From Hyphomicrobium sp. (GTDB lineage: Bacteria; Pseudomonadota; Alphaproteobacteria; Rhizobiales; Hyphomicrobiaceae), in assembly GCA_025351425.1 (NCBI GenBank), contig JANXVY010000009.1:20813-84812 (forward strand): DNA of 64,000 nt. Direction: 5' to 3'. Each line of letters begins with the position of its first letter. The first letter of the stretch is position 1. Positions 27,381 to 35,486 of the stretch are shown here, one piece after another. The notes beneath the pieces were generated by a model, which saw only the letters and a program-made list of their open reading frames with translations, had not been told where the DNA came from and did not search any database. Both the position numbers and the translations under genes were made by a program.

Positions 27381-28124
27381 TCAATTCCCTGAGTTACGTG
27401 TCGCGACTTTGCCGTCTTCGTTTTTCGCCGAAGCCGTCGTTTCGCCCTTCTGGTATTTGTCCCAGATCACGTCGCGCCGTTCGCCAGCGCGCTGCGACAC
27501 CGTCCGCGGCCCGAGCAGATCGGCGGGATTGGCAACCATTGCGGCAAAGTTTCGCTGGTTGGCGCAGCCGATATTGGACATCGGGAGATTATTTGGTTCA
27601 TAGGCGGCATTCGTCGTCCAATTGCCACATTCGGGACCTTCCGCCACATAGCGCATATAGGACACCTTGATGGGCGGCTGGGAATGAGCCGTGGCTTCGA
27701 ACGCTTCGACCGAGATCGAGCTTTCGGTGTACCCGTAGTCCGTTAACAGTCCGCGAATCTGCTGGACTGCATTCATCGCGGCCACTTCGTTGCCCGACCC
27801 GCTGGGGGCCGCGATCAGCAGGCGGCTATCGCCCGCATCGCCCGCGCGGAAGTGGCGGACGAATTCGACCACATCGGCCCGCGATTTCGGCGACAGCCCC
27901 GAGGAGCCGGTCGGCACATGCACCGAGAGATTGGTCGGCTTCTCCGACACCAGGATCGGGTGGCGCTGCGACGGATCGATCAGCGCGAAACTCGGCCCCT
28001 GCGCGGTCAGCTCGTCGTGCATGCAGCCGGCCAGCGAGACCGACACGAGCGCAGCGGCAACTGCGATGGGAGCACGCGCAAGCATCTGGGCCACCGAAGT
28101 TTTGAGTGAGAGAACGTAAGTCAT
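27381..28124 (-). CDS. cpaD: Tad pilus lipoprotein CpaD
   Basis: Outer-membrane-associated lipoprotein that supports the CpaC secretin. In 247 aa: signal peptide with lipobox SLAGC (Cys about residue 33), then the CpaD domain, with SGLSPKSRADVVEFVRHFRAG and the conserved C-terminal block CGNWTTNAAYEPNNLPMSNI followed by GCANQRNFAAMVANPADLLGP. Sits between cpaC and cpaE, gaps 27 and 6 bp, co-transcribed. Confidence 0.93.
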   Translation of the reverse strand: MTYVLSLKTSVAQMLARAPIAVAAALVSVSLAGCMHDELTAQGPSFALIDPSQRHPILVSEKPTNLSVHVPTGSSGLSPKSRADVVEFVRHFRAGDAGDSRLLIAAPSGSGNEVAAMNAVQQIRGLLTDYGYTESSISVEAFEATAHSQPPIKVSYMRYVAEGPECGNWTTNAAYEPNNLPMSNIGCANQRNFAAMVANPADLLGPRTVSQRAGERRDVIWDKYQKGETTASAKNEDGKVATRNSGN

Positions 28125-28151
28125 GATCTGTCTCCTGGCGTGTCGAGCGCC

Positions 28152-29819
28152 TCAATCAACGATGAACCCGTAGTCACCCTTCAAATCGCCGACCGGCTGG
28201 GCACTTGTCTTGCCATAGACCCGGTTCAGGTGGCCGAGCAGGTTGCCCCGCAGATCGGACGCCTCGGCCAGGCCGTCGCTCGGCAGCGACAACTTCTGGC
28301 GCGACGTCGGCCGCACGAGGTAGGGCGTGACGATGATCACGAGCTCGGTCTCTTCCTTGATGAAGTCCTTCGAGCGGAACAGCGTTCCAAGCACCGGCAG
28401 ATCCTTGAGCCCGGGGAACCCGTCGATGTTCTGGCGCGCCTTGTCCGAGATGAGGCCGGCAAGTGCGATCGATCCGCCCGAGGGCAGTTCAATCGTCGAG
28501 CGCGCCTGCCGCTTCTTCAGCGCCGGAATGACGAGGTTGGAAAGCGTCACGGCGCCGTCGGTCGAAAGTTCCGAGACTTCGGTTTCGATCTTGAGGCTGA
28601 TGCGGCCTTCCGAGAGCACGATCGGCGTGAATGCGACGCCGACGCCGAATTCCTTGTAGGTGATCGAGATGTTGCCGGTCGAGTCGACCGAAGGGATGGG
28701 ATATTCGCCGCCCGCCAGGAACTTGGCAGCTTCCCCCGACACGGCCGTGAGGTTCGGTTCGGCAAGCGTACGGATCAGGCCGTCGCGTTCCAGCGCCTGC
28801 AGCGCCTGCGTGATCTTGTTGCCACCGCCGAGATCGGCGCTGGCTATGTTACCCGACGCGCCATAGACGCCTTTTTCAGGTCCCGCGTTCCAGTTGCAAA
28901 GCACCCCGCTGGCGAGACAGCCCGTACCCGAGCCGGTTCCCAGCCCCGGCGTACCGAGCGTGCCGAGGCCGAGCGCTGCCGACAGCGGCAGCGCGTTCTG
29001 CGTGAGGATTGCGGTCGAAAAGTTGCCAGCGTTGATCTGCGCACCAAGGTTGATGCCGAGCTGCTTGACAAGCGTGCGCGAAACCTCCGCCACGTGAACC
29101 CGCAGCTGTACCTGTTCCTCGCCCTCGACCGCGAGCATGTTGATGACCTGCTTGTCAGCCGCAGCAGTCGAATCCGACCCGTTGCTCGACGCCGAGAGGT
29201 TGAAGGTCGTGCCGCCGGGCGTGGTGTTGCCGGGCGTCGGAGTGTTCGGGCTCGCGCTGCCGTTCTTGGCTACCGCGCCTTCGGTCGATTTGGCGAACTG
29301 GCGCGCGATGTCGCCTGCCCGCTGGCTGTCGATCGGCGTGCGCACGCTGCCGATCAGCACCAGCGCCTTGCCTGCGCTCTCGATTGTGATGTTCGAGCCG
29401 GGGATGAGCCGGCGCAGCAGCGATTCAAGACCGCCGAGATCGGCGCCGATGGAAACTTCGAGCGTCAGCACCTGCTGGCCGTTCTGGTCGAAGAAGAAGG
29501 CGTTCGTCGAACCCGGCGTCTTGGCGATGAGGAACACCTGGTTCGACGACTGGACGACGGCGTCCATGCGCAGCGGATCGGCCACCAGCACATCTTTGAG
29601 CGGGGTGGGAAACTGCACCATCAGCGACTTGCCGGCGCCGAGGCCCACTTGTTTGGTCATGGGAAATTTCGCATTCGCCGGAATGACAAGCACAGAGCTC
29701 TGCTCGGCCCGGGCGGAGGGCGCCCCGGGCTGTTGTTCGCCGGCGGCGAGCCGGCTTGAGGAAAATCCAATCACCGCGATGAAAAGCGCCGCGATGGCCC
29801 GTTCGAGGGTCTTTCGCAT
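28152..29819 (-). CDS. cpaC: Tad pilus secretin CpaC/RcpA
   Basis: Outer-membrane secretin channel for the Flp pilus. In 555 aa: signal sequence (IAALFIAVIGFSSSRLAAG), pilus N-terminal domain (VGLGAGKSLMVQFPTPLKDV), BON-like domain (LRRLIPGSNITIES), a Gly/Ser/Thr-Pro-rich insert (about 190-225), then the secretin domain with VEGEEQVQLRVHVAEVSRT, EPNLTAVSGEAAKFLAGGEYP and VSLKIETEVSEL-type strands, ending near LVRPTSRQKLSLPSDG. Typical length; follows cpaB after 43 bp. Confidence 0.95.
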   Translation of the reverse strand: MRKTLERAIAALFIAVIGFSSSRLAAGEQQPGAPSARAEQSSVLVIPANAKFPMTKQVGLGAGKSLMVQFPTPLKDVLVADPLRMDAVVQSSNQVFLIAKTPGSTNAFFFDQNGQQVLTLEVSIGADLGGLESLLRRLIPGSNITIESAGKALVLIGSVRTPIDSQRAGDIARQFAKSTEGAVAKNGSASPNTPTPGNTTPGGTTFNLSASSNGSDSTAAADKQVINMLAVEGEEQVQLRVHVAEVSRTLVKQLGINLGAQINAGNFSTAILTQNALPLSAALGLGTLGTPGLGTGSGTGCLASGVLCNWNAGPEKGVYGASGNIASADLGGGNKITQALQALERDGLIRTLAEPNLTAVSGEAAKFLAGGEYPIPSVDSTGNISITYKEFGVGVAFTPIVLSEGRISLKIETEVSELSTDGAVTLSNLVIPALKKRQARSTIELPSGGSIALAGLISDKARQNIDGFPGLKDLPVLGTLFRSKDFIKEETELVIIVTPYLVRPTSRQKLSLPSDGLAEASDLRGNLLGHLNRVYGKTSAQPVGDLKGDYGFIVD

Positions 29820-29862
29820 GGTCGTTACCCTTTTTAGACAAATTGCAGGAAAGATTGCCTAC

Positions 29863-30675
29863 TCAGTTCACGCCATACGATCTTGATTTCACGCCATAGC
29901 GGAGCAATTTGATTGAGTTGCCCCGTTCTTTATTCAAAGGATTGTCCGCGATCGGGTTGGCTCCGTCCGCAACCAGATCGGCCAGCGGCCGCAAGGTGAG
30001 CGAGATTTCCCCCATCGAATTGCCGAGTGCGAGCAGCTCAGACTGCCGCGGCGTCAGTTCGAGCGTCGCAGTCGTCGCCGACGCTTCCGTCTTCTTGCCG
30101 TCCTTGGTCTCGATCTGCTGCCCGATGGCGAGTATGCGGACATTGCGGAACATCGTGTCGCTGACAAAAGATTCGCCGCGGTCCTTCGACTGCAGGCGCC
30201 GGATGAGAATCACGTCGACGCGGTCGTTGGGCAGGATCATGCGGCCGGCGGCCGTTTCATCCTTGATGCGGGTCGAGATGGCGCGCATGCCCTTGGGCAG
30301 GATCGCCGCAAGCACGCCGCCTTGACCGGCCTTGATGAGCTTGATTGCCGTGATCGGCTCGCCGGCGGTGACGGGCGAACGCACGATCGAGCCCGAAAGC
30401 TCCATCATAATTTTCTCGCCGTTGTTCGACCGCGAGACGAACGCTGGAGACAGCGCTTCGCTCGGCCAAGACTGCCAGCGGAAGTTGCTCTGGTTTGCCA
30501 CCTGGCCAAGACCGATATCGGTTCGTGCGACGAGCACTTCGGTCGTGTTGACCTGCAGCGCTTCGGGCTTGATTTCCTGCTTCGGCGGCGCTCTGAAGAA
30601 TGACAACAGGCCGATAAAGAGCAAAGCGCCAAACGCAACAATTCCGCCGAGTAACTGAACTTGCCGCATTTTCAT
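29863..30675 (-). CDS. cpaB: Tad pilus assembly protein CpaB/RcpC
   Basis: Periplasmic SAF-domain protein associated with the secretin. In about 270 aa: a membrane anchor near residues 6-26 (LLGGIVAFGALLFIGLLSFF), SAF domain with VLVARTDIGLGQVANQSNFRWQ, and the conserved ISTRIKDETAAGRMILPNDRVD plus VILIRRL. Start taken at ATG 30675, with AGAAGGA upstream; ATG 30669 is an alternative. The frame extends to 30780 but without a better start. A terminator-like hairpin at 30812-30846 separates it from cpaA, so it may have its own promoter between 30676 and 30811. Confidence 0.92.
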   Translation of the reverse strand: MKMRQVQLLGGIVAFGALLFIGLLSFFRAPPKQEIKPEALQVNTTEVLVARTDIGLGQVANQSNFRWQSWPSEALSPAFVSRSNNGEKIMMELSGSIVRSPVTAGEPITAIKLIKAGQGGVLAAILPKGMRAISTRIKDETAAGRMILPNDRVDVILIRRLQSKDRGESFVSDTMFRNVRILAIGQQIETKDGKKTEASATTATLELTPRQSELLALGNSMGEISLTLRPLADLVADGANPIADNPLNKERGNSIKLLRYGVKSRSYGVN

Positions 30676-30811
30676 CGCACGATTGGTCCTTCTGAGGCCA
30701 CGGGCATCGCTGAGTCTTGAGCCCTGATCTTGCGCCAGAAACGTCAATGCGCCGTTAACGCCTGTTTCAAATTGATCCAAAAGGGGTCGGAAGTTTCAGA
30801 GCTTTGAATAC

Positions 30812-30846
30812 AAAAAATCCAGCGTTGCTTTTCGCAACACTGGATT
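30812..30846 (-). terminator. Intrinsic terminator after cpaA
   Basis: Stem AATCCAG-c-GTTGC...GCAAC-a-CTGGATT (30816-30846), read on the minus strand as a hairpin followed by a run of six T. It lies 23 bp past the cpaA stop and before cpaB. Confidence 0.85.
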
Positions 30847-30869
30847 GAAAAATCAGGAGATGATGACCC

Positions 30870-31373
30870 TCACCCGATGAGTGCTGAGAACCAGCGCGTT
30901 TCGGGATAGAGCAGCAGCGCCGCGGCGCCGATGGCAAGGCCATAGGGAACTCCGTTGTCCTTGCCATGCAAGCGCACGAGCCAGGCCGGACCGCTGAACA
31001 GACGGGCGGGAACATAGAGCCGGAAGGCGAGGATGACGCCCGAGAGCAGGCCTCCGAGCACGCCGACGGCGAGCAGGAAATTGCCGAGACTATCGGCGCC
31101 GAGCCACAGCGCGGCCGCAGCCAGCAACTTGGCGTCCCCTCCGCCCACCCAGCCGCGCGCGAACATAATAAAGCCGGCAACGAGCACCGCGAGCCCGGTC
31201 GCAACGTGCATGCCGATCACATCGAGAGGCAGCCCCGACAGGGGTGCGACGACGACGAAGGAGCCTGCCAACGCCAGCGAAATCCGATTGGGGATGGTCA
31301 TCGTGAGCAAATCAAACGCGGCCGCAAACACCATCGCCACTGGAAACACGAGCAAAAGCGGATATTCGAACAT
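30870..31373 (-). CDS. cpaA: Prepilin peptidase CpaA/TadV
   Basis: Inner-membrane aspartyl protease (A24A family, short form) that processes Flp prepilins and the TadE/F pseudopilins after glycine. In 167 aa with about five or six helices; the two catalytic Asp lie in AAAFDLLTMTIPNRISLAL (about residue 21) and GWVGGGDAKLLAAAALWLG (about 76). It is 28 bp downstream of flp1 and followed by an intrinsic terminator, so it is expressed with the pilins. Confidence 0.94.
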   Translation of the reverse strand: MFEYPLLLVFPVAMVFAAAFDLLTMTIPNRISLALAGSFVVVAPLSGLPLDVIGMHVATGLAVLVAGFIMFARGWVGGGDAKLLAAAALWLGADSLGNFLLAVGVLGGLLSGVILAFRLYVPARLFSGPAWLVRLHGKDNGVPYGLAIGAAALLLYPETRWFSALIG

Positions 31374-31401
31374 GTCGTAGTCCTCTGCGGCACGGCGCGG
31401 G

Positions 31402-31563
31402 TTATTTGAAGCCGTTGTTCACCAGCGTGAAGATGTTCTTGAGTGACGTCCCGATACTCTTAGCTGACGCGATAATCACGGTGCTGATCAGGAGGGCAAT
31501 CAAACCATATTCAATCGCCGTTGCACCGTCTTCGTTACCTGCAAAACGAATAAGCATGCGCAT
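31402..31563 (-). CDS. Flp-type pilin (copy 1, divergent)
   Basis: A 53-residue type IVb prepilin: short basic leader MRMLIRFAGNEDG, cleavage expected after Gly before ATAIEYGLIALL with the conserved Glu5 and Tyr6, then a hydrophobic segment and SLKNIFTLVNNGFK. ATG 31563 follows AGGAGGG at good spacing. The C-terminus differs from the other two pilins, which end in GGLTGAAK. It is last of the three pilins in transcription order. Confidence 0.93.
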   Translation of the reverse strand: MRMLIRFAGNEDGATAIEYGLIALLISTVIIASAKSIGTSLKNIFTLVNNGFK

Positions 31564-31593
31564 AACTATGCCCTCCTGATGTTGACAAATCAT

Positions 31594-31770
31594 TTACTTC
31601 GCAGCGCCCGTCAGGCCGCCGTTGACGGTCGTGAACACGGTTTTGAGCGAAGTTCCGACCGACTTCAAAATACCGATGATGGTAACGAAAACCAGCATGG
31701 CGATCAGGCCGTACTCGATGGCCGTAGCCCCGATTTTATCACTCCAGAACCGGCATACGAGCTTGCGCAT
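31594..31770 (-). CDS. Flp-type pilin (copy 2)
   Basis: A 58-residue prepilin: leader MRKLVCRFWSDKIG, then ATAIEYGLIAML, hydrophobic segment FVTIIGILKSVGTSL and tail FTTVNGGLTGAAK, almost the same as copy 3. Start ATG 31770; its ribosome site is weaker (GAAGAAA) than those of the other pilins. Lies downstream of a terminator-like hairpin after flp copy 3, so it may be expressed at a lower level. Confidence 0.93.
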   Translation of the reverse strand: MRKLVCRFWSDKIGATAIEYGLIAMLVFVTIIGILKSVGTSLKTVFTTVNGGLTGAAK

Positions 31771-31810
31771 GGAGGTTTCTTCGAATGAGGGTGCCGAGCA
31801 TTGCCGCCGA

Positions 31811-31846
31811 ATAAAAACGCCATTGCCTGCGGTCGCAGCCAATGGC
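31811..31846 (-). terminator. Intrinsic terminator between flp copies 3 and 2
   Basis: Hairpin GCCATTGcCTGC...GCAGcCAATGGC (31819-31846), nearly full pairing, followed on the minus strand by GTTTTTATT. It would end most transcripts after the first pilin gene. A second, T-less stem AGCTTTTC/GAAAAGCT (31868-31889) sits right at the copy 3 stop codon and may protect the message 3' end. Confidence 0.8.
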
Positions 31847-31888
31847 GCTTTGTCTTCTGTAGAGAGCAGCTTTTCTGGAACGAAAAGC

Positions 31889-32062
31889 TTACTTGGCAGC
31901 GCCGGTCAGGCCGCCGTTGACGTTCGTGAAGACGGTGTTCAGCGAGGTGCCGACCGACTTCAGGATGCCGATGATGGTGACCGAAACGAGCATGGCGATC
32001 AGGCCATATTCGATGGCCGTTGCGCCGGATTCGTCTTTCGCAAAGCGAGCGATCATGTTCAT
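31889..32062 (-). CDS. Flp-type pilin (copy 3, first in transcription)
   Basis: A 57-residue prepilin: leader MNMIARFAKDESG, ATAIEYGLIAML with Glu and Tyr in the usual places, SVTIIGILKSVGTSL and tail FTNVNGGLTGAAK. Promoter-proximal, with a good ribosome site (GGAGAACCACA before ATG 32062) and its own terminator, so probably the major pilin. Copies 2 and 3 are close duplicates. Confidence 0.94.
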   Translation of the reverse strand: MNMIARFAKDESGATAIEYGLIAMLVSVTIIGILKSVGTSLNTVFTNVNGGLTGAAK

Positions 32063-32501
32063 TGTGGTTCTCCAAGACTCTAAATTTCTACTACCCATCC
32101 GTCCATCGCTGGGCCATCCGCCTCATCGCTGAACTGACGTGAATGTACCCCGCACCTCTTAAACGGTAGTTAAAATGGCAGGCCAGCCCTTCATCAATCC
32201 GCTCGAATAGCGCCTCCCAGACACGAAATCCCCCGATCAGGGCTTGACGCTTCACGGCAGTTGCATTTCAAAAACCTCCGGAAACTCTTGGAGTTAGCTG
32301 GGGGGCTCTGCTTCTATTTATTAAAAATGCACCAATCGAAACACTTGCCGCCAAAGAATTCAATTTGCGCTTGTTTGGGTCTCCGCGCGGTGCAGCCGAT
32401 GCCCCTTATTAAAAATACGGATCAAGACTGCACGCGGGTTCGTCATTTCTTAACCAAGCTGACGTCTAATCGGCTTGATCCTATTTTCTCGGAGTGAAGC
32501 G
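32063..32501. promoter_or_regulatory. Divergent AT-richer control region of the pilus locus
   Basis: A 439-bp gap between the flp operon (minus) and the secretin-N-domain gene (plus), noticeably lower in GC than its flanks. No open frame looks coding. TTATTAAAAAT occurs twice (about 32316 and 32405). It must hold the promoters for both directions, but I could not fix boxes with confidence. Confidence 0.5.
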
Positions 32502-33011
32502 ATGCCGCGCAATTTCGTATCTCCCGCCAAGACCGTGCCCGCTCTCCATGCGGCCGGCCTCTCGGCGCTCGCACTCATCGCAGCAATGACGCTCGAGGTG
32601 TCCCGCGCTCGCGCTGACGACTTGATCGTTCGCTACGATCAGGCCCAGCTGCTGCGCTTGCCACGTCCCGTGGCCGAAATCGTCGTCGGCAACCCGAGCA
32701 TCGCCGACGTGACCATCCAGGGCGCGAACTTGTTGGTAATTACGGGCAAGACGTTTGGCGTCACCAACGTGATTGCACTCGATAGCGAGCGCAATATTAT
32801 TCAGGACCAGCGCATCACGGTCGAGCGTGACCAGGCCGTCGTCAACCTCCATCGCGGCACCGCACGCGAAACCTACAACTGCAACCCCCGTTGCCAGTCG
32901 AGCCTCACGATCGGCGACGACCCCGGCTATTTCAAACCGATCATCGAACAATCCAATGCCAAGACGCGCTTCTCTGAAAGCGGCTCGGAACCCGAGCGCA
33001 GTGGCCAATAG
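32502..33011 (+). CDS. Pilus assembly protein with secretin N-terminal domain only
   Basis: In 169 aa: signal peptide (ALALIAAMTLEVSRARA, to about residue 40), then the T2SS/T3SS pilus-formation N-terminal domain: LIVRYDQAQLLRLPRPVAEI, VVGNPSIADVTIQGANLLVI and GKTFGVTNVIALDSE. This is the same domain that starts CpaC, but no secretin barrel follows; instead a short tail with two Cys (YNCNPRCQ) ends the protein. Start ATG 32502, with CGGAG upstream. Divergent from flp; probably an accessory of the Tad secretin. Confidence 0.85.
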   Translation: MPRNFVSPAKTVPALHAAGLSALALIAAMTLEVSRARADDLIVRYDQAQLLRLPRPVAEIVVGNPSIADVTIQGANLLVITGKTFGVTNVIALDSERNIIQDQRITVERDQAVVNLHRGTARETYNCNPRCQSSLTIGDDPGYFKPIIEQSNAKTRFSESGSEPERSGQ

Positions 33012-33091
33012 AGCCTCCAATAGGACCTGGAGACAGTTGGCAGCACTCTTTTGCATGAAAGCAGATACGCACACAGCTTAACCAATCGTAA

Positions 33092-33106
33092 ACCCATAAT
33101 ATGGGT
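33092..33106. promoter_or_regulatory. Perfect palindrome ACCCATA-a-TATGGGT
   Basis: Seven-base arms around a single A, 82 bp before the TadE-like gene start at 33188. Shape and place suit a repressor or activator site; the regulator is unknown. Confidence 0.4.
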
Positions 33107-33187
33107 ACTTCAATACGTTGGTACAATTTTAACGACCCCCGCCTACCCTAGTCCTCATGCTTCCATAGTAAAAGCGTGAGGACAGCC

Positions 33188-33784
33188 GTGTTCGTGAAGT
33201 TACATTCGACAAAGCAGCGTTCGAACAAAAGGCTGAAGAATTGCGGCCGTTCGTTTCTGAAGGATAAGAGCGGCGCCACCGCCGTTGAATTCGCGCTCGT
33301 CGGCGTGCCGTTTCTGACCTTGATGTTCGGCATCATCAATACTGGAATGTACTTCTATGCGGTAAATTGCGTCGATCGCGGCGTCGAGGATACCGCACGC
33401 TACCTGCGCACCGGTGAAGCCCAGAAGGGCACCGTGGCGAGCCTGACAACCGTCGGCCAGTTCCGCGACATGGTCTGCTCCAAAGCCACGAACTATATTA
33501 CGTGCAACAACCTCCAGATCCGCGTCCAGTCGGCCCAGAGCTGGAACAACATCAATGCGATTTCTTGCCCGACGGCCGGCAACTTGGCAGCCGGCGCCAT
33601 CACCTCGAACGACAACACGCCGATCACGGCCGTGGGCACCCAGGGCACGGTGGTGCTGATCGTCGCCTGCTACAAGTGGGATCTCGGCAAGTACCTGCCC
33701 TTCGTCCATTGGGATCGTCAATTCTCGGACGGCTCAGCGCTCATTCAATCGAGCACCGCCCTGAAGATCGAACCCTACATCTGA
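33188..33784 (+). CDS. TadE/TadF-like minor pilin
   Basis: In 198 aa: basic leader, then the TadE-type segment KDKSGATAVEFALVGVPFLT followed by LMFGIINTGMYFYAV, one N-terminal membrane helix (about 35-58) with the conserved Glu; the rest is periplasmic with four Cys. TadE-like pseudopilins are processed by the prepilin peptidase and needed for Flp pilus assembly. The start is taken at GTG 33188, with GAGGA five bases before it; GTG 33176 in the same frame is an alternative. Followed 49 bp later by a second TadE-like gene. Confidence 0.87.
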   Translation: MFVKLHSTKQRSNKRLKNCGRSFLKDKSGATAVEFALVGVPFLTLMFGIINTGMYFYAVNCVDRGVEDTARYLRTGEAQKGTVASLTTVGQFRDMVCSKATNYITCNNLQIRVQSAQSWNNINAISCPTAGNLAAGAITSNDNTPITAVGTQGTVVLIVACYKWDLGKYLPFVHWDRQFSDGSALIQSSTALKIEPYI

Positions 33785-33833
33785 TCCAAGCCTGACGGCG
33801 CCGTCCTACCTGTAACCAGTACCGGGTGTACCC

Positions 33834-34487
33834 ATGTTCATCTCTCGTTTCAGTCCCAAGCGATCAGCTTTCAGTACCAAGCGATCAGCTTCCAGTACCA
33901 AGCGCTCCCTCAAGGGATTTGGTCCCGATAGCTCGGGGACGGCCGGCATCGAGTTTGCGCTCATTGCTCCGGTGGCATTGATGATGCTGATGGGCGCGAT
34001 CGAGTACAGCCGCGCGGTCGTGATGGCGCGCCGCTTCAATCTGGTGACGGCGACGATCAGCGATCTCGTCGCCCGCGACGATTTCGAAGACGATACGACG
34101 ATGATCGGGCTCAAGAACGCCATGACCACGATCTGGGCGCCCTACGACGCAACGTCCTTGAAGCTCAATGTTGTCGCAGTACGCCAGGCGGCCCTCAACG
34201 CCACTAAGCGCGCGCCCCAGTCGAATTACGTCTACTGGGGAACGCTGCTGCCCGATATGATCGACCAGCCCCGCTGCGCCGACTACTCAGGCATTCCCGC
34301 CGGCATGCTGAGCCCCGGCAACAGCACCATCATCGTCAACGCGACCTATACCTACAAGACCCTGTTCGGCATCAAGGTGCCGGGCATGACGACGACCACC
34401 CAGAGCTGGACCAGTTCGTCGAGCCACTCCCCCCGCAACCTTTGCGTCGGCTGGCAAACGCCGAACTGCTCGACTACTTGCGAATAA
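33834..34487 (+). CDS. TadE/TadG-like minor pilin with repeated N-terminal leader
   Basis: In 217 aa: the TadE-like core SSGTAGIEFALIAPVALMML plus MGAIEYSRAVV gives one membrane helix (about 38-60) with the conserved Glu; the periplasmic part ends in a Cys-containing tail (CVGWQTPNCSTTCE). The leader is odd: residues 5-27 repeat S-(P/T)-K-R-S three times, encoded by three tandem 21-bp units (33852-33914). No von Willebrand A domain is present, unlike full TadG. Probably co-transcribed with the preceding gene. Confidence 0.83.
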   Translation: MFISRFSPKRSAFSTKRSASSTKRSLKGFGPDSSGTAGIEFALIAPVALMMLMGAIEYSRAVVMARRFNLVTATISDLVARDDFEDDTTMIGLKNAMTTIWAPYDATSLKLNVVAVRQAALNATKRAPQSNYVYWGTLLPDMIDQPRCADYSGIPAGMLSPGNSTIIVNATYTYKTLFGIKVPGMTTTTQSWTSSSSHSPRNLCVGWQTPNCSTTCE

Positions 34488-34719
34488 CGAACGCCCCGTT
34501 GGCTGAGGATTATCTCCATCCGGCCAGTACTTTAGTCGCAAGGATTCGCCCCCGACGATCATCCAAACCAAAACCTAAACCTTTGATAGGGCTGGCTCTT
34601 GTATTCATCATGCTAGAAATTCAGCGTTCATAATCCCAACGGTCGCTTGCAAAATTATTCGTGTCCGTCCTAATGTGACTCTGAGTTATGCTCAGGGTTG
34701 TAAATAGGAGGCGGATCCC

Positions 34720-35328
34720 ATGGGTCGACGATCGAGCCATACGCCCGAAGAGCTGCGGGAACTGATCCTCAACGTTTCGACCGAGTTGATCGAGCACGAC
34801 GGGCTTGCAGCCCTCTCGGCGCGTCAGATCGCACGCCGCATCGGCTATTCCGCAGGCACTCTTTACAATGTATTTACCGATCTCGACGATCTCATCCTGA
34901 CCATTGAGCAGCGCCTGCTCGACCGCCTGGCCCTGCGGCTCTCCCAGGTGCCCCCGTCGGCTGATCCAGTCCAACATCTGTCCAACCTGGCGATGGCCTA
35001 TCTGGCCTTCACCCAGGAAAAGCCCCGCCTCTGGAATCTGTTGTTCGAACATCATATGCCCAAGGGACAGGCGGCCCCCCCCGCCTTTCAGGCCCGTATG
35101 GAAACGCTGCTGAACCTGGTCGAGCACGCGGTGCAGCCGTTGATCGTGCCACCCGACGCCGCGCGAGCGCAGCGTACAGCCCGCGTGCTGTGGGCGAGCG
35201 TCCATGGCATTACGTCGCTCGCGACCGCCGACAAGTTGTCCAACGTGACGCCGGAGAACGCCGCATTGCTGGTCGAAGACCTGGTGCGCACCTACCTCGC
35301 CGGCCTCAACCACGACAGCAGCCGCTAG
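34720..35328 (+). CDS. TetR/AcrR family transcriptional regulator, WHG domain
   Basis: In 202 aa: N-terminal helix-turn-helix (ALSARQIARRIGYSAGTLYN, about 28-47) typical of TetR, and a C-terminal ligand domain with the WHG-type segment LWASVHGITSLATADKL. Start ATG 34720, with TAGGAGGCG upstream. A CTGAG-N5-CTCAG inverted repeat at 34681-34695, just ahead of the ribosome site, could be an autoregulatory operator. The target and ligand are unknown; no efflux genes flank it. Confidence 0.9.
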   Translation: MGRRSSHTPEELRELILNVSTELIEHDGLAALSARQIARRIGYSAGTLYNVFTDLDDLILTIEQRLLDRLALRLSQVPPSADPVQHLSNLAMAYLAFTQEKPRLWNLLFEHHMPKGQAAPPAFQARMETLLNLVEHAVQPLIVPPDAARAQRTARVLWASVHGITSLATADKLSNVTPENAALLVEDLVRTYLAGLNHDSSR

Positions 35329-35486
35329 AGCGGCCGGCCCGACATTTGCGAGCCAGAAGTTGCGGGCCGAAAGTTGCGGGCCGAAAGTTGCAAACCAAAG
35401 GACTGCCAAGCCGGCACGACTGATCGGCAAAGGCGGGTCGCGGTCACGAAAATGCGGCCACTAACTCCAGGTCCAAATGCCGCCAC

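Noticed and set aside
27826..30603. Several long frames antisense to cpaC and cpaB
   Set aside because: Shadows of the secretin and CpaB coding sequences; nothing in them resembles a known domain.
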